Below are positions 16,309-24,839 of a DNA stretch of 30,556 bases, piece after piece (position 1 is the stretch's first letter; each line of letters starts with the position of its first letter). The notes under the pieces were generated by a model that saw only the letters and a program-made list of their open reading frames with translations, searched no databases and was not told the origin of the DNA. The stretch covers positions 1 through 30,556 of the forward strand of contig DAITAO010000032.1 in the NCBI GenBank assembly GCA_036824245.1, in the 5' to 3' direction. Origin of the DNA: JACVRM01 sp036824245. Lineage in GTDB: Bacteria; Actinomycetota; Thermoleophilia; Gaiellales; Gaiellaceae. Position numbers and translations under genes: made by a program.

Positions 16309-17498
16309 GCCGACAGCAGCTTCGCGGTCTGCAGTTCGATACGGGCGACCGTCCCCTCGCCGGGAGCCGACTCGAGCTCCAGACTCCCATGCATGGCCTC
16401 GATCGCCTGCCGAGCGATCGCCAGCCCGAGGCCGAAACCCTGCCCCGGACCGTCGGCTCCCAGGCTGTCGACACCCCGGTAGAAGCGGTCGGCCGCACGA
16501 CGGAGCTCCTCCGGGTTCATGCCGCGGCCGGTGTCACGCACCTCGATCGAGGTCCGGTCCTTGCGCCGGCGGCAGGAGAGCACGATCCGGCCCTCCTGCG
16601 TGTAGCGAGCGGCGTTCACGGCGATGCTGGTGACCGCCTGCTCGAGGAGCTCGCGATTGGCGAGCGCGGCCGCATCGGAGCGGCAGCGCACGTGCACGCG
16701 GACGTCGGCCGCCGGGCGAAGTCCGTCCGCAACCTCTGCCAGCAGCATCTTGAGCCGCACGACCTCCAACCGCGGGGGCTCAACCTCGCCCTGCGCCCGC
16801 GCCAGCACGAGCAGCGCCCGGGTGAGGCGCGCCAGCCGGCCGGCTTCGCGCTCGACGTGGTTCAGGAAGCGGTCCCTCTCCCGGGGGTGCTCTTTGGCGC
16901 CCGCCTGCAGGACGTCGACCGCGCCGAGGATCGCGGTGAGCGGCGTTCGGAGCTCGTGGGCGGCGTTGGTGATGAACTCGCGCGCGGTGCGCTCGCGGAG
17001 CTCCCGCTCGGTGATGTCGCTGAACAGGCAGATGGCAGCCAGGATCTCGCCGCCGCGGTCCCGGACGGGTGCTGCGCTCGCCTCGACCACGACGCGGCGC
17101 CCATCTGCGCGAACGATCGTCAGGCGCTCGCCGGTGATGACCTCGCCTCGCAGGGCGCGCACGAGCGGCCACTCGTCGACCTCGACGCGCGAGCGATCGT
17201 CACGGTACCCCTCGTACCGCGTGTACTCGCCGAGATCCTGCGGGAGCTCGATGTCGCCGAGCACACGGCGGGCCTCCTCGCTGGCGAGCAGCACCTGTCC
17301 CGAGGGCGCCTCGGCCAGAACGAGACCAGCCGGGATCCGCTCGACGATCGACTCGAGGTAGGCACGTCTCATCTCGAGCTCCTCGTACGCGCGCTCGAGC
17401 TCGGCGGTCCGCTCGAGCATCCTCCGCTCTAGCTCGGCGTACCGGGCCTCGGCGCCCCCGGCGGGGGAGCCGACGACCATCGTGTCCGGCCAGTCCAC
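16305..17498 (-). CDS. soluble PAS-domain sensor histidine kinase
   Basis: From the GTG at 17498 (Shine-Dalgarno GGAGG five bases upstream) the protein is 397 aa. It has a coiled coil at about 14-48, a PAS domain at about 46-165 ending CLFSDITERE, HisKA with H181 in NAAHELRTPL, and HATPase with NAARYT, RDTGRGM and GFGLGLAI. There is no transmembrane segment, so it senses something in the cytoplasm or at a complex. Upstream frame extension is Arg/Ser-rich shadow sequence. Partner of the overlapping regulator. Confidence 0.93.
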   Translation of the reverse strand: MDWPDTMVVGSPAGGAEARYAELERRMLERTAELERAYEELEMRRAYLESIVERIPAGLVLAEAPSGQVLLASEEARRVLGDIELPQDLGEYTRYEGYRDDRSRVEVDEWPLVRALRGEVITGERLTIVRADGRRVVVEASAAPVRDRGGEILAAICLFSDITERELRERTAREFITNAAHELRTPLTAILGAVDVLQAGAKEHPRERDRFLNHVEREAGRLARLTRALLVLARAQGEVEPPRLEVVRLKMLLAEVADGLRPAADVRVHVRCRSDAAALANRELLEQAVTSIAVNAARYTQEGRIVLSCRRRKDRTSIEVRDTGRGMNPEELRRAADRFYRGVDSLGADGPGQGFGLGLAIARQAIEAMHGSLELESAPGEGTVARIELQTAKLLSA

Positions 17499-17643
17499 TG
17501 TCACCTCCCGCGACCCCGCCGGCCGACGCGCGACCGGCCTGTCGATGGTACTCCGTCCGCGCGGGTGGGCGGAGGCGGGCCGCCCGCGACGCACCGGCGG
17601 CGCGAACGATTGACGAGCTGCGATTCGGGCACAAGCAGCCGCG

Positions 17644-18054
17644 ATGGCTCGACTAGGCAGCGAGCTGCTCGCACTGCCCGTCCGCCTCGGAGACATCGTG
17701 CTGGGGCACGCCGTTGACGTCCTCGCAGACGCGCGGCTGACACATGCAGTCGGGCTCGAGGTGCGCTGCGGCGACGACGAGCACCGCTTCCTCCCGCTCG
17801 CCTCGGCGACGCTCGGAGACGAAGACATCGCCGTAAGCACGCCATTCGCCCTGCTCGAGCGCGACGAGCTCGACTTCTACTCGCGCGAGGGGGCGAGCCT
17901 GCGCGCGCTGCGCGGTGTGCTCGTGTCGGATGAGGGCAGGACAGCCGGGGAGCTCGCCGACCTCGAGCTCTTGCCCGACGGCAGGGTCGAAGGTGTGCTC
18001 GTCCGAACGGGCGACTTGGTCCGGCGGGTGCGCCCACCCGCGCTTGGCCTGTAG
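17644..18054 (+). CDS. PRC-barrel-like protein, 136 aa
   Basis: Two half-repeats look like PRC-barrel strands: LPVRLGDIVLGHAVDVLADARLT with VGLEVRCGDDEHRFLPLA, then LRGVLVSDEGRTAGELADLE with GRVEGVLVR. PRC barrels occur in RimM and photosynthetic H subunits and often act as adaptor domains. No signal peptide. It diverges from the histidine kinase with 145 bases between the start codons. The fold is inferred from pattern and the role is unknown. Confidence 0.6.
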   Translation: MARLGSELLALPVRLGDIVLGHAVDVLADARLTHAVGLEVRCGDDEHRFLPLASATLGDEDIAVSTPFALLERDELDFYSREGASLRALRGVLVSDEGRTAGELADLELLPDGRVEGVLVRTGDLVRRVRPPALGL

Positions 18055-18122
18055 GCGTTCTGTATGGAAATCCGTAGATTTCCGCGATCGAGCGCTCACG
18101 CGGCGGGGAGTAGGTTCGCACC

Positions 18123-18446
18123 GTGGCGACCCGCAACGGGACTCCCCCCTCCGACGCGAACGGTGCGCACTCCCGTCCCGGCCTGGTGTTCTTTCACTCG
18201 CCGCGCTCCGGACCGTCCAGGCGGGTCGAAGGCTTCCTGGCGCAGGTGCTTCAGCGGCGCGGCAACCACGAGACCTTCCGCCTCTATCGCGTTGCACCGG
18301 AGGAACGCCCCGACCTCGCGACGCGCTTCGGCGTCGACCAGATCCCCACGCTCGTCGTGGTGGACGAGAAGCACGTCCGGGGTCGACTCGAGCGGCCGCG
18401 TGGCTGCGACGACATCGAGAGCTTCCTGTCGCCCTGGCTGAAGTGA
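18123..18446 (+). CDS. thioredoxin-fold protein lacking both redox cysteines (SGPS)
   Basis: The 107 aa product aligns with thioredoxin: strand GLVFFHSPRSGPSRRVEGFL holds the active-site position, where WCGPC is replaced by RSGPS (residues 28-32). It continues with FRLYRVAPEERPDLATRFGV and QIPTLVVVDEKHVRGRLE, with the cis-proline kept in QIPT. With no cysteine at the site it cannot do dithiol exchange and probably binds a partner. GTG start. It ends one base before the convergent gene at 18448. Confidence 0.75.
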   Translation: MATRNGTPPSDANGAHSRPGLVFFHSPRSGPSRRVEGFLAQVLQRRGNHETFRLYRVAPEERPDLATRFGVDQIPTLVVVDEKHVRGRLERPRGCDDIESFLSPWLK

Positions 18447-18447
18447 C

Positions 18448-18726
18448 CTACGGCGCGTCCGCTGCGACGACGACGTAGCCGTCGCCGAACTCGACGACGT
18501 CGTCGCCCGGAGGTTCGTGTCCGGGCGCGACGAGGTAGGCATCCGGGCGGGCGCGGACGGCCTCGTACTGCCTGCGAGTCACTTCCACGACCACGATGCA
18601 GCTCCCATCCGGGCACTCGCAGATGAACGGGATGCGTTCATCCCACTCGAGTCGCTCGAGGCGGGCCTTCAAGCGCTCATTCGCGCCTCGGAAGCGCTCG
18701 CGCGTTGTCTCACGCTGACCGTGCAC
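18448..18726 (-). CDS. unknown small protein with CxCxxxxC motif, 92 aa
   Basis: An N-terminal charged helix (RFRGANERLKARLERLEW) leads to FICECPDGSCIVVVEVT and RQYEAVRARPDAYLVAPGH, ending in short strands (DGYVVVAADAP). It is a diverged paralogue of the protein at 18800, sharing the NER helix, F-CEC-4x-C, the YEAVRA stretch and the VVE region. The three cysteines could bind a metal. I associate the family with Thermoleophilia but know no function. GTG start. Confidence 0.7.
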   Translation of the reverse strand: MHGQRETTRERFRGANERLKARLERLEWDERIPFICECPDGSCIVVVEVTRRQYEAVRARPDAYLVAPGHEPPGDDVVEFGDGYVVVAADAP

Positions 18727-18799
18727 GTGGCAGGTTCTTCCTTGCCAGACTGCGCGTGTCGCAAACGAGTCGCCACCTGAAGTGGACTAGGCTCTCTGT

Positions 18800-19147
18800 G
18801 TGGACCGCCGCGAGCAGCGAATCGCGCGGAACGAGGCTCTGTACCGGGAGGTGAACGAGCGGATCCGGCAGGTCGAGGAGAGCCTCACCGCGCGGGGCAT
18901 CGCCGAGCCCCCTGGGCCCGGCGAGTACTTCTGCGAGTGCGGGCTCGAAGACTGCATGGAAAAGATCCTGCTCACTCCCGAGGAGTACGAGGCGGTACGG
19001 GCGACCCCGATCCGCTTTGCGATCACGCCGGAGCATCTCATCGCCGACGTCGAGAAGGTCGTGGAGCAGAACGATCGGTTCACAGTCGTCGAGAAGCACG
19101 AGGGTGAGCGGGAGCTGGTCGTCGAGCGCGATCCGCGCAGCTCGTAG
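18800..19147 (+). CDS. unknown small protein with CxCxxxxC motif, 115 aa
   Basis: The protein reads EALYREVNERIRQVEESL (helix), YFCECGLEDCMEKILLTPEE, YEAVRATPIRFAITPEH, and VEKVVEQNDRFTVVEKHEG. It pairs with the gene at 18448 as a divergent paralogue across 73 bases that must hold both promoters. Cys spacing suggests a small metal site or disulfide. GTG start; a GTG two bases upstream is out of frame. It is followed after eight bases by the membrane protein gene, so the two may be co-transcribed. Confidence 0.75.
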   Translation: MDRREQRIARNEALYREVNERIRQVEESLTARGIAEPPGPGEYFCECGLEDCMEKILLTPEEYEAVRATPIRFAITPEHLIADVEKVVEQNDRFTVVEKHEGERELVVERDPRSS

Positions 19148-19155
19148 AGCGCCGA

Positions 19156-20718
19156 TTGGAGCGGCCCGGACGCCGTCGCGCGACGGCGCGGCTCGCCGGG
19201 CTGGCCGTTCTCGCCGTAGTGCCCTTTCTGCCCGCGGTGGGCTCGGGCTTCGTCGCCGACGACTTCATTCTCCTTCGCACGCTCGAGCGTTTCGACGGCG
19301 TCGCCTGGGCCTTCTCGCACAACGACCTCGGCCAGGGCGGCGGCGCAGGGCATTTCTACCGGCCACTCTGGGTGCTCTGGCACGCGGCCCTGGACAGGCT
19401 GTCAGACGGCGACCCTGCTGCATTCCACGCCGGGAATCTCGTCCTCTACGCGCTCATCACCCTGCAGGTCTGGGCGCTCGTACGGCGGTTGGCCGGCGAG
19501 TGGGCGGCCTGGGTCGCTGCTGCCGGCTTCGCGGTCTACCCGCGCCACGGCGAGTCTGTCGCCTGGATCTCGGGGAGCACCGACCTGGTCGCCACCGCGT
19601 TCGGGCTGGCTGCGCTGCTCTGCACGTTGGCCGGCCGGCGCCCGATGGTCTGGGCTGTTTCCGCGTCGGCGTTCGCCGCCGCTGCCGCGCTCGCCAAGGA
19701 GAGCGCCTTCGTCGTGCCGGTGCTGGCTCTGATCGTGCTCTGGGCCGCGACGGGTCGCCTGCGCTGGGCGGTTCCGTCGGCGATGCTCGGCGCGCAGCTC
19801 GTAGTGCTCGCCGTGCGTGCCGCGGTCGTCGGTGGGGCCGGTGGGTATTCCGAATACCCGTGGACACCGGTACGGGTCGTGGGCGTGGCCGTCTCGTACG
19901 TCGCAGCCGCGCTGTCGCCGCCGCAGCTCGAATTGCTGCGCTACCCGCCACTCCTGGTCGTGCCGGCCGGGCTGGGCGCTCTGGCGCTCTGGCGCCTGCT
20001 GCGCCTGCGGCGGCTGGGCGAGCACGGACGTGTGCGTCTTGCAGTGGCGGGCGCACTGTGGTTCGCAGTCAGCCTCGTCCCGGCGCTCAACCTCGCCGTA
20101 GACCTCAACACGGCGAACGGCGAGCGCCTCCTCTTCCTGCCCTCGGTCGGTCTTGCGCTCGCGCTCGGGGCGCTCGCGCCGCTGCCCTCCGCCCGGATGG
20201 TTCCAGCGCTTGCAGCGGCCGGCGTGGCCGCGCTGGCACTCTCGGCCCACTCGGCGCGCAACTGGGTCACCGCGGAGCGGGTCGCAGGCCGGGTCGTTAC
20301 GGCGGCGGCACAGCTCGGGCCGCCGGGGGGCGAGCTGGTGCTCGTGACCGTCCCGGCCAACTACCGGACCGCACACGTGTTTCCGGGCGCCACGCTGGCC
20401 GCTGCTCTCGAACGTGCGGGCCGGTCTGACCTGCGCGTGGCCGTGTGCATTTCGATTTATCTGCGCGAGGAGCAGGCCGGCGCCGTCCAGGTGGCCAGGC
20501 GGCCGGACGGCGCGCTCGAGGCTCGCTCCACGTGGGCGGCGCCCTTCGATGTGCCCGTACTGCGCGATCCGTCGCCGCTTGGGCCCGACTGCGCCTACGA
20601 GGTTGACGACTCCTGGCCGCCGGGGCTCGAGCTGCGCGCGGTGGCGCGGCCGGGACCGTCTGTGCAGCCCGCCGCGCTGGGCTTCTTCGACGGTCGAGAC
20701 CTGCGGCCTATCCCATAG
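19156..20718 (+). CDS. polytopic membrane protein, GT-C glycosyltransferase-like
   Basis: The 520 aa protein has roughly ten membrane helices and a soluble C-terminal domain. The first loop holds GFVADDFILLRTLERFDG, with the acidic pair typical of GT-C enzymes just after helix 1. It is followed by HFYRPLWVLWHAALDRL and FAVYPRHGESVAWISGSTDLV, a pattern like TMTC-type O-mannosyltransferases. It probably uses a polyprenyl-phosphate sugar donor outside the membrane, but the substrate is unknown. The start is TTG; a GTG start further in would still keep helix 1. Its stop overlaps the trpA end tail to tail by 11 bases. Confidence 0.72.
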   Translation: MERPGRRRATARLAGLAVLAVVPFLPAVGSGFVADDFILLRTLERFDGVAWAFSHNDLGQGGGAGHFYRPLWVLWHAALDRLSDGDPAAFHAGNLVLYALITLQVWALVRRLAGEWAAWVAAAGFAVYPRHGESVAWISGSTDLVATAFGLAALLCTLAGRRPMVWAVSASAFAAAAALAKESAFVVPVLALIVLWAATGRLRWAVPSAMLGAQLVVLAVRAAVVGGAGGYSEYPWTPVRVVGVAVSYVAAALSPPQLELLRYPPLLVVPAGLGALALWRLLRLRRLGEHGRVRLAVAGALWFAVSLVPALNLAVDLNTANGERLLFLPSVGLALALGALAPLPSARMVPALAAAGVAALALSAHSARNWVTAERVAGRVVTAAAQLGPPGGELVLVTVPANYRTAHVFPGATLAAALERAGRSDLRVAVCISIYLREEQAGAVQVARRPDGALEARSTWAAPFDVPVLRDPSPLGPDCAYEVDDSWPPGLELRAVARPGPSVQPAALGFFDGRDLRPIP

Positions 20719-21442
20719 CCGTGCGGAGCGAGGCCACGAACTGTCCCAATGCACGCGGGCCGTCCTCCGCCGCCTGCACCGCTGCCGAGCCGACGACTAC
20801 ACCGTCGGCGAGCTCGGCGGCGGCGCGCGCCTGCTCGGGCGTTGAGATGCCGAAGCCGGCGTAGAGCGGCACGTCCGTGACACGGCGGGCCCGTTCGACG
20901 AGCGGAGCGAGCTGCGGCGAGAGCGCATCGCGCACCCCGGTCGTGCCGGTGAGCGTCACCAGGTAGAGCCAGCCGTCCGTCTGCTCGGCTGCGAGCCGCA
21001 GCCGCTCGTCGGTGGAAGTGGGTGCGACCAACTGCACGCGACGGAGCTCCCGGTGCTCGTCCGCGGGCAGGTCGGCGACGATGAGCGCGCTCGCGCCGGC
21101 CTCGCGCGCGTCCGACTCAAAGCGGTCGTAGCCCCAGGCCTCGAGCAGGGCCGAGTAGGTCATGGGCACAAGCGGAACGTCGGTCCGCCGGCGCGTCTCG
21201 GCGAGGCAGTCGAGACACGCCCGTGTTCGCATGCCGGCTTTAAGCGCGCGCTCCGCGGCGCGCCTGATGACAGGCCCGTCGGCCAGCGGATCCGAGAACG
21301 GAAAGCCGATTTCGATGAGGTCGGCACCTGCCTCGACGGCCGTCTCGGCGAGCGCCGGCGTCTCGCGAGCGGCCATCAGGTAGACGACCAGCCGCTTGCG
21401 TGGGACGGCGGCCGTCACACTTCCCGCGCGAATTCGGCACAT
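20708..21442 (-). CDS. trpA: tryptophan synthase alpha chain
   Basis: TrpA splits indole-glycerol phosphate to indole, which tunnels to TrpB. DLIEIGFPFSDPLADGP gives the catalytic E44 and D55, and GVRDALSP, YAGFGIST and DGVVVGSAAV form the phosphate-binding end. With the ATG (MCRIRAGSVT) it is 244 aa. A GTG eight codons later, preceded by GGGAAG, is also plausible. The N terminus is shorter than in E. coli. It is separated from trpB by 88 bases that contain a G-quadruplex motif, the only real gap in this operon. Confidence 0.95.
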   Translation of the reverse strand: MCRIRAGSVTAAVPRKRLVVYLMAARETPALAETAVEAGADLIEIGFPFSDPLADGPVIRRAAERALKAGMRTRACLDCLAETRRRTDVPLVPMTYSALLEAWGYDRFESDAREAGASALIVADLPADEHRELRRVQLVAPTSTDERLRLAAEQTDGWLYLVTLTGTTGVRDALSPQLAPLVERARRVTDVPLYAGFGISTPEQARAAAELADGVVVGSAAVQAAEDGPRALGQFVASLRTAMG

Positions 21443-21480
21443 TCGTGCGCGCCCGAGCCACGTACCCTCGATGCCCCCGT

Positions 21481-21515
21481 GGGTGGGTGGGGGGTGTGTG
21501 GGTGGGGGCGAGGGG
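21481..21515 (+). other. G-quadruplex-forming motif between trpB and trpA
   Basis: Six G-runs of 3-6 bases lie at 21481-21483, 21485-21487, 21489-21494, 21500-21502, 21504-21508 and 21512-21515, with loops of one to five bases. This is the template strand for the trp genes. The mRNA here is correspondingly C-rich and nearly G-free, which also resembles a Rho loading site. Confidence 0.65.
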
Positions 21516-21530
21516 TGCCGTCCGCGCCGA

Positions 21531-22643
21531 TCATGTCCGCGCGCTGATCTGTTCGAGATCCTTGTCGCCGCGCCCCGACAGACAGACGAGCACGAGCTCC
21601 GCGTCGAGCTCACCGGCCCGCGCCAGCGCGTGGGAGGGCTCGAGCGCGGGCAGGATGCCTTCCGTGCGACAGAGGCGGCGGCACGCCGCGAGCGCCTCCT
21701 CGTCGGTCGCGGTCACGTACTCGACGCGGCCGGAGTCGCGCAACGCCGCGTGCTCGGGCCCGACGCCCGGATAGTCGAGGCCCGCGGAGATCGAGTGTGC
21801 ATCCTGCACCTGGCCGTCCGCGTCGGCGAGCACCGCCGAGCGTGTGCCGTGCAGCACCGCAGTGCGGCCCGCACTGAGGCTCGCGGCGCCTTCCGCCTCG
21901 ACGCCGACCAGGCGCACGTCCCTGTCATCCAGGAAGGAAGCAAACATGCCGATCGCGTTCGAGCCGCCGCCTACGCAGGCCACCACGACGTCGGGCAGCC
22001 GGCCCTCGGACTCGAGCAGCTGGGCGCGGGCCTCGCGCCCGATCACCGCCTGTAGCTCCCGGACGATCTCCGGGTACGGGGCCGGCCCGACGCACGAGCC
22101 GATCAAGTAGTGGCTCGTCTCGACGTTCGAGATCCAGTCGCGGATGGCCTCGCTGGTTGCCTCCTTGAGCGTCCGGGTGCCGACCTCGACCGGCACGACC
22201 TCGGCGCCGAGCAGCCGCATCCGCTCGACGTTGGGGCGCTGCCGTCGCATGTCCTCTGCGCCCATGTAGACACAGCACTCGAGGCCGAAGCGCGCGCAGA
22301 CAGTCGCCGCGGCAACGCCGTGCTGTCCCGCACCCGTCTCGGCCACGATGCGTCGCTTGCCGAGGCGACCGGCAAGCAGCGCCTGACCCAGGGCGTTGTT
22401 GAGCTTGTGAGCGCCCGTGTGCAGCAGGTCCTCGCGCTTCAGCCACAGGCGCGTGCCGGTCGCGAAGCGTTCTGCGAGCGTGAGCGGAGTAGGCCGTCCC
22501 GAATAAGACCGGCCGAGCGCATCGAGCTCCGCGTGGAAGAGGGGATCGTCCTGCGCCGCCTGCCAGCCCGCCGCCAGCTCGTCGAGCGCCGGGATGAGCG
22601 TCTCCGGCACGTAGCGGCCGCCGTACGGCCCAAAATGGATCAT
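21531..22643 (-). CDS. trpB: tryptophan synthase beta chain
   Basis: TrpB condenses indole with serine using PLP. The 370 aa protein starts MIHFGPYGGRYVPETL, has PLP lysine K80 in HTGAHKLNNALGQALLA, ETGAGQHG, CVGGGSNAIGMF for the PLP phosphate, and the end LSGRGDKDL. This is the standard TrpB1 form. The ATG overlaps the trpCF stop as ATGA. Longer upstream frame is shadow sequence. Confidence 0.97.
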   Translation of the reverse strand: MIHFGPYGGRYVPETLIPALDELAAGWQAAQDDPLFHAELDALGRSYSGRPTPLTLAERFATGTRLWLKREDLLHTGAHKLNNALGQALLAGRLGKRRIVAETGAGQHGVAAATVCARFGLECCVYMGAEDMRRQRPNVERMRLLGAEVVPVEVGTRTLKEATSEAIRDWISNVETSHYLIGSCVGPAPYPEIVRELQAVIGREARAQLLESEGRLPDVVVACVGGGSNAIGMFASFLDDRDVRLVGVEAEGAASLSAGRTAVLHGTRSAVLADADGQVQDAHSISAGLDYPGVGPEHAALRDSGRVEYVTATDEEALAACRRLCRTEGILPALEPSHALARAGELDAELVLVCLSGRGDKDLEQISART

Positions 22644-23794
22644 CGCGCTGCCGATACGTAGGCGCGCACGCGCGCATGGTCCTTGATTCCCGGCGCGGCC
22701 TCCAGCCGCGAGCTGGCGTCGACCGCCCACGGGCGCACTGCCGCGATCGCCCTGCGAACGTTGTCCGCCGCCAGCCGGCCGGCGAGCACGATCCGACCCT
22801 CGGCGTCGGCGGCCCGCTCGAGGTGCGCGGCGTCGTCCTGCCGCCACGGCAGGTCGATCACGTTGGCCACGACCTCGCCTCGGCTCAGCAACACTCCGTC
22901 GCGCGCACGGTGGTCACCCTCGCGCTCGTAGAGCTGCTCGAGGTCGGCGTCCGTCGCCTCCGTCTCGCCCACGAACACGGCGACCGAGAGCGCCGTTTCG
23001 GGCACCGGCAGAATGGCCGAGGCGCGCCGGGGGCTCTCGCGCGCGAGGATGAAGCCGAGCAGGTCGGCGCCCGCCTCGGCGGCGACGGCCACATCCTCCT
23101 CGCGCGTGAGGCCGCAGACCTTGACCAGCGGCCGCGAGAGCAGCTCGCGCAGCTTGGCGCCTGGATCGGGCGCGCGCATGAGCGCAGTGCCGACCAGGAT
23201 CGCGTCCGCACCCGCCAGCTCCGCCGCGGCGCCCTGGGCCCGCGTGAGCACGCCACTCTCGGCAACGATCACCCTGTCGCTCGGCGCGCTTGCGACCAGT
23301 GCAAGCTGCGCGTTGCGGTCGAGGCGGAACGTGGCCAGGTCGCGGGCGTTGATCCCGATCGGGTCGGCGCCGAGCCTCACGGCACGCCCGAGCTCTGCTT
23401 CGTCGTGGGCCTCGACGAGCGTGTCGAGGTCGAGCCGTCGGGCCGCAGCCATGAGCTCGACCACGCGTCCGTCGTCGAGATCGCGAAGCAGGAGCAAGGC
23501 TGCGTCCGCACCTGCCTCGCGAGCGGTCTGCAGGTCGGACTCGGCCGAGAAGAACCCCTTGGCGAGGAGCGGTAGATCGCTGGCCAGGCGTGCCGCACGC
23601 AGGTCGTCCCACGAGCCGCCGAAGCGTGCGTCTACAAGCACCGAGGCGGCAGCGGCGCCGGCTCTGGCGTACGCGCGCACGAACGTGCCCGGCATCGCGT
23701 CGTCCCGGATGGAGCCCGCCGACGGCGACGCGCGCTTGAACTCGGCGATGGCCGCCAGCCCGGGCTCCTGCAGGGCGTCCCTAAGCCGACCCAT
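22640..23794 (-). CDS. trpCF: fused indole-3-glycerol-phosphate synthase / phosphoribosylanthranilate isomerase, reduced TrpF half
   Basis: Residues 1 to about 220 are TrpC: IAEFKRASPSAG (K20), LLAKGFF (K79, usual KDF is KGF), IGINARDL, VAESGV and AILVGTALM. Residues 221-384 are TrpF: LVKVCGLTREED (C227), GADLLGF, VFVGE, VLAGRLAADNVRRAI and VDASSRLEAAPGIKDH. The TrpC N-terminal helix is missing. The TrpF half is about 164 residues against about 200 normally: the QLHG and GG(T/S)GKTFDW loops are not seen and the usual DVSSGVE is DASSRLE. Order TrpC-TrpF matches E. coli. It overlaps trpD by 14 bases. Confidence 0.9.
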   Translation of the reverse strand: MGRLRDALQEPGLAAIAEFKRASPSAGSIRDDAMPGTFVRAYARAGAAAASVLVDARFGGSWDDLRAARLASDLPLLAKGFFSAESDLQTAREAGADAALLLLRDLDDGRVVELMAAARRLDLDTLVEAHDEAELGRAVRLGADPIGINARDLATFRLDRNAQLALVASAPSDRVIVAESGVLTRAQGAAAELAGADAILVGTALMRAPDPGAKLRELLSRPLVKVCGLTREEDVAVAAEAGADLLGFILARESPRRASAILPVPETALSVAVFVGETEATDADLEQLYEREGDHRARDGVLLSRGEVVANVIDLPWRQDDAAHLERAADAEGRIVLAGRLAADNVRRAIAAVRPWAVDASSRLEAAPGIKDHARVRAYVSAAR

Positions 23795-24812
23795 CGTCCC
23801 CTCGTGAGAAGGCCGCCAGCTCCTCGAGACGTGCTGCGGCGGCGCCCGAGTCGACGGCCTGTCGGGCGCGCTCCAGACCCTCACGGAGGTCGCCCGCCTG
23901 GCCGGCGGCTGCGATCGCACCGGCGGCGTTGAGGAGGATGGCGTCGCGCCGGCCGCCGTCTGCGCCCTCCAGGACAGCGCGTATGGCGGCGGCGTTTTCC
24001 TGCGCGGAGCCGCCTCGCAGCTCGGCGGGATCGCAGCGCGGTACACCGAGATCGGCAGGGTCGACCGTGCGCTCCAAGACCTGTCCGTCGACGACCTCGC
24101 AGACCAGGTTCGTGCCGGCGGGCGACAGCTCGTCGACTCCCGCGAAGCCGTGGACGACGAAGACGTGGCGGGCTCCCAGCTGCGCGACCACCTCGGCCAG
24201 CGTTCGCACGAGGCCGGGAGCGTAGACGCCGATCACCTGCGCTCGGGCGCCGGCCGGGTTCGTGAGCGGACCCAGGACGTTGAACACCGTGCGTGTCGCG
24301 AGCTCGCGACGCACCGGCGCCGCATGGCGCATGGCGGGGTGGTGGAGCGGCGCGAACATGAAGCCGAAGCCGAGGCTGTCGATAGACGCAGCGATGCGCT
24401 CCGGCGAAAGCTCGAGGTTGAAGCCGAGCGCCTCCAGCACATCCGCGGAGCCGCAGGCGGAGGAGACCGCACGGTTGCCGTGCTTCGCTACCCCCGCGCC
24501 CGCCGCCGCGGCGACGAGGGCTGCCGCAGTCGAGATGTTGAGCGTGCCTGCCTCGTCTCCGCCGGTGCCGGCGGTGTCCACGAGGTCGTCGCGCCGCGGG
24601 CGCACGGGTACGACGTGCTCGCGCATCGCCTCCGCGCAGCCGGCGATCTCGTCCGCCGTCTCGCGCTTCGCCCGCAGGGCGGCGAGGAAGGCGCCGATCT
24701 GCGCCGGCGTCGCCTCGCCGCGCATGATCTCGTCCATCACCTCGCGTGCGTCGGCTCGTAAGAGATCGTGCCCGTCCACAAGACGAGCCAGTGCATTCTG
24801 AATGGCCGGCAT
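23781..24812 (-). CDS. trpD: anthranilate phosphoribosyltransferase
   Basis: TrpD joins anthranilate to PRPP. The 343 aa protein has the PRPP loop DTAGTGGDEAGTLNIST, KHGNRAVSSACGSADVLEALG, FMFAPLHHPAMRHAAPVRRE and RTVFNVLGPLTNPA, all standard. The ATG (MPAIQNALARLVDG) has GGAGAG six bases upstream. It is the first trp gene here; trpE and trpG are not in the window. The start codon is only 27 bases from the divergent kynB start, so its promoter must lie in or against that gene. Confidence 0.96.
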   Translation of the reverse strand: MPAIQNALARLVDGHDLLRADAREVMDEIMRGEATPAQIGAFLAALRAKRETADEIAGCAEAMREHVVPVRPRRDDLVDTAGTGGDEAGTLNISTAAALVAAAAGAGVAKHGNRAVSSACGSADVLEALGFNLELSPERIAASIDSLGFGFMFAPLHHPAMRHAAPVRRELATRTVFNVLGPLTNPAGARAQVIGVYAPGLVRTLAEVVAQLGARHVFVVHGFAGVDELSPAGTNLVCEVVDGQVLERTVDPADLGVPRCDPAELRGGSAQENAAAIRAVLEGADGGRRDAILLNAAGAIAAAGQAGDLREGLERARQAVDSGAAAARLEELAAFSRGDDGSA

Positions 24813-24839
24813 AGGGACTCTCCGTAAGGTTGCCGGATC

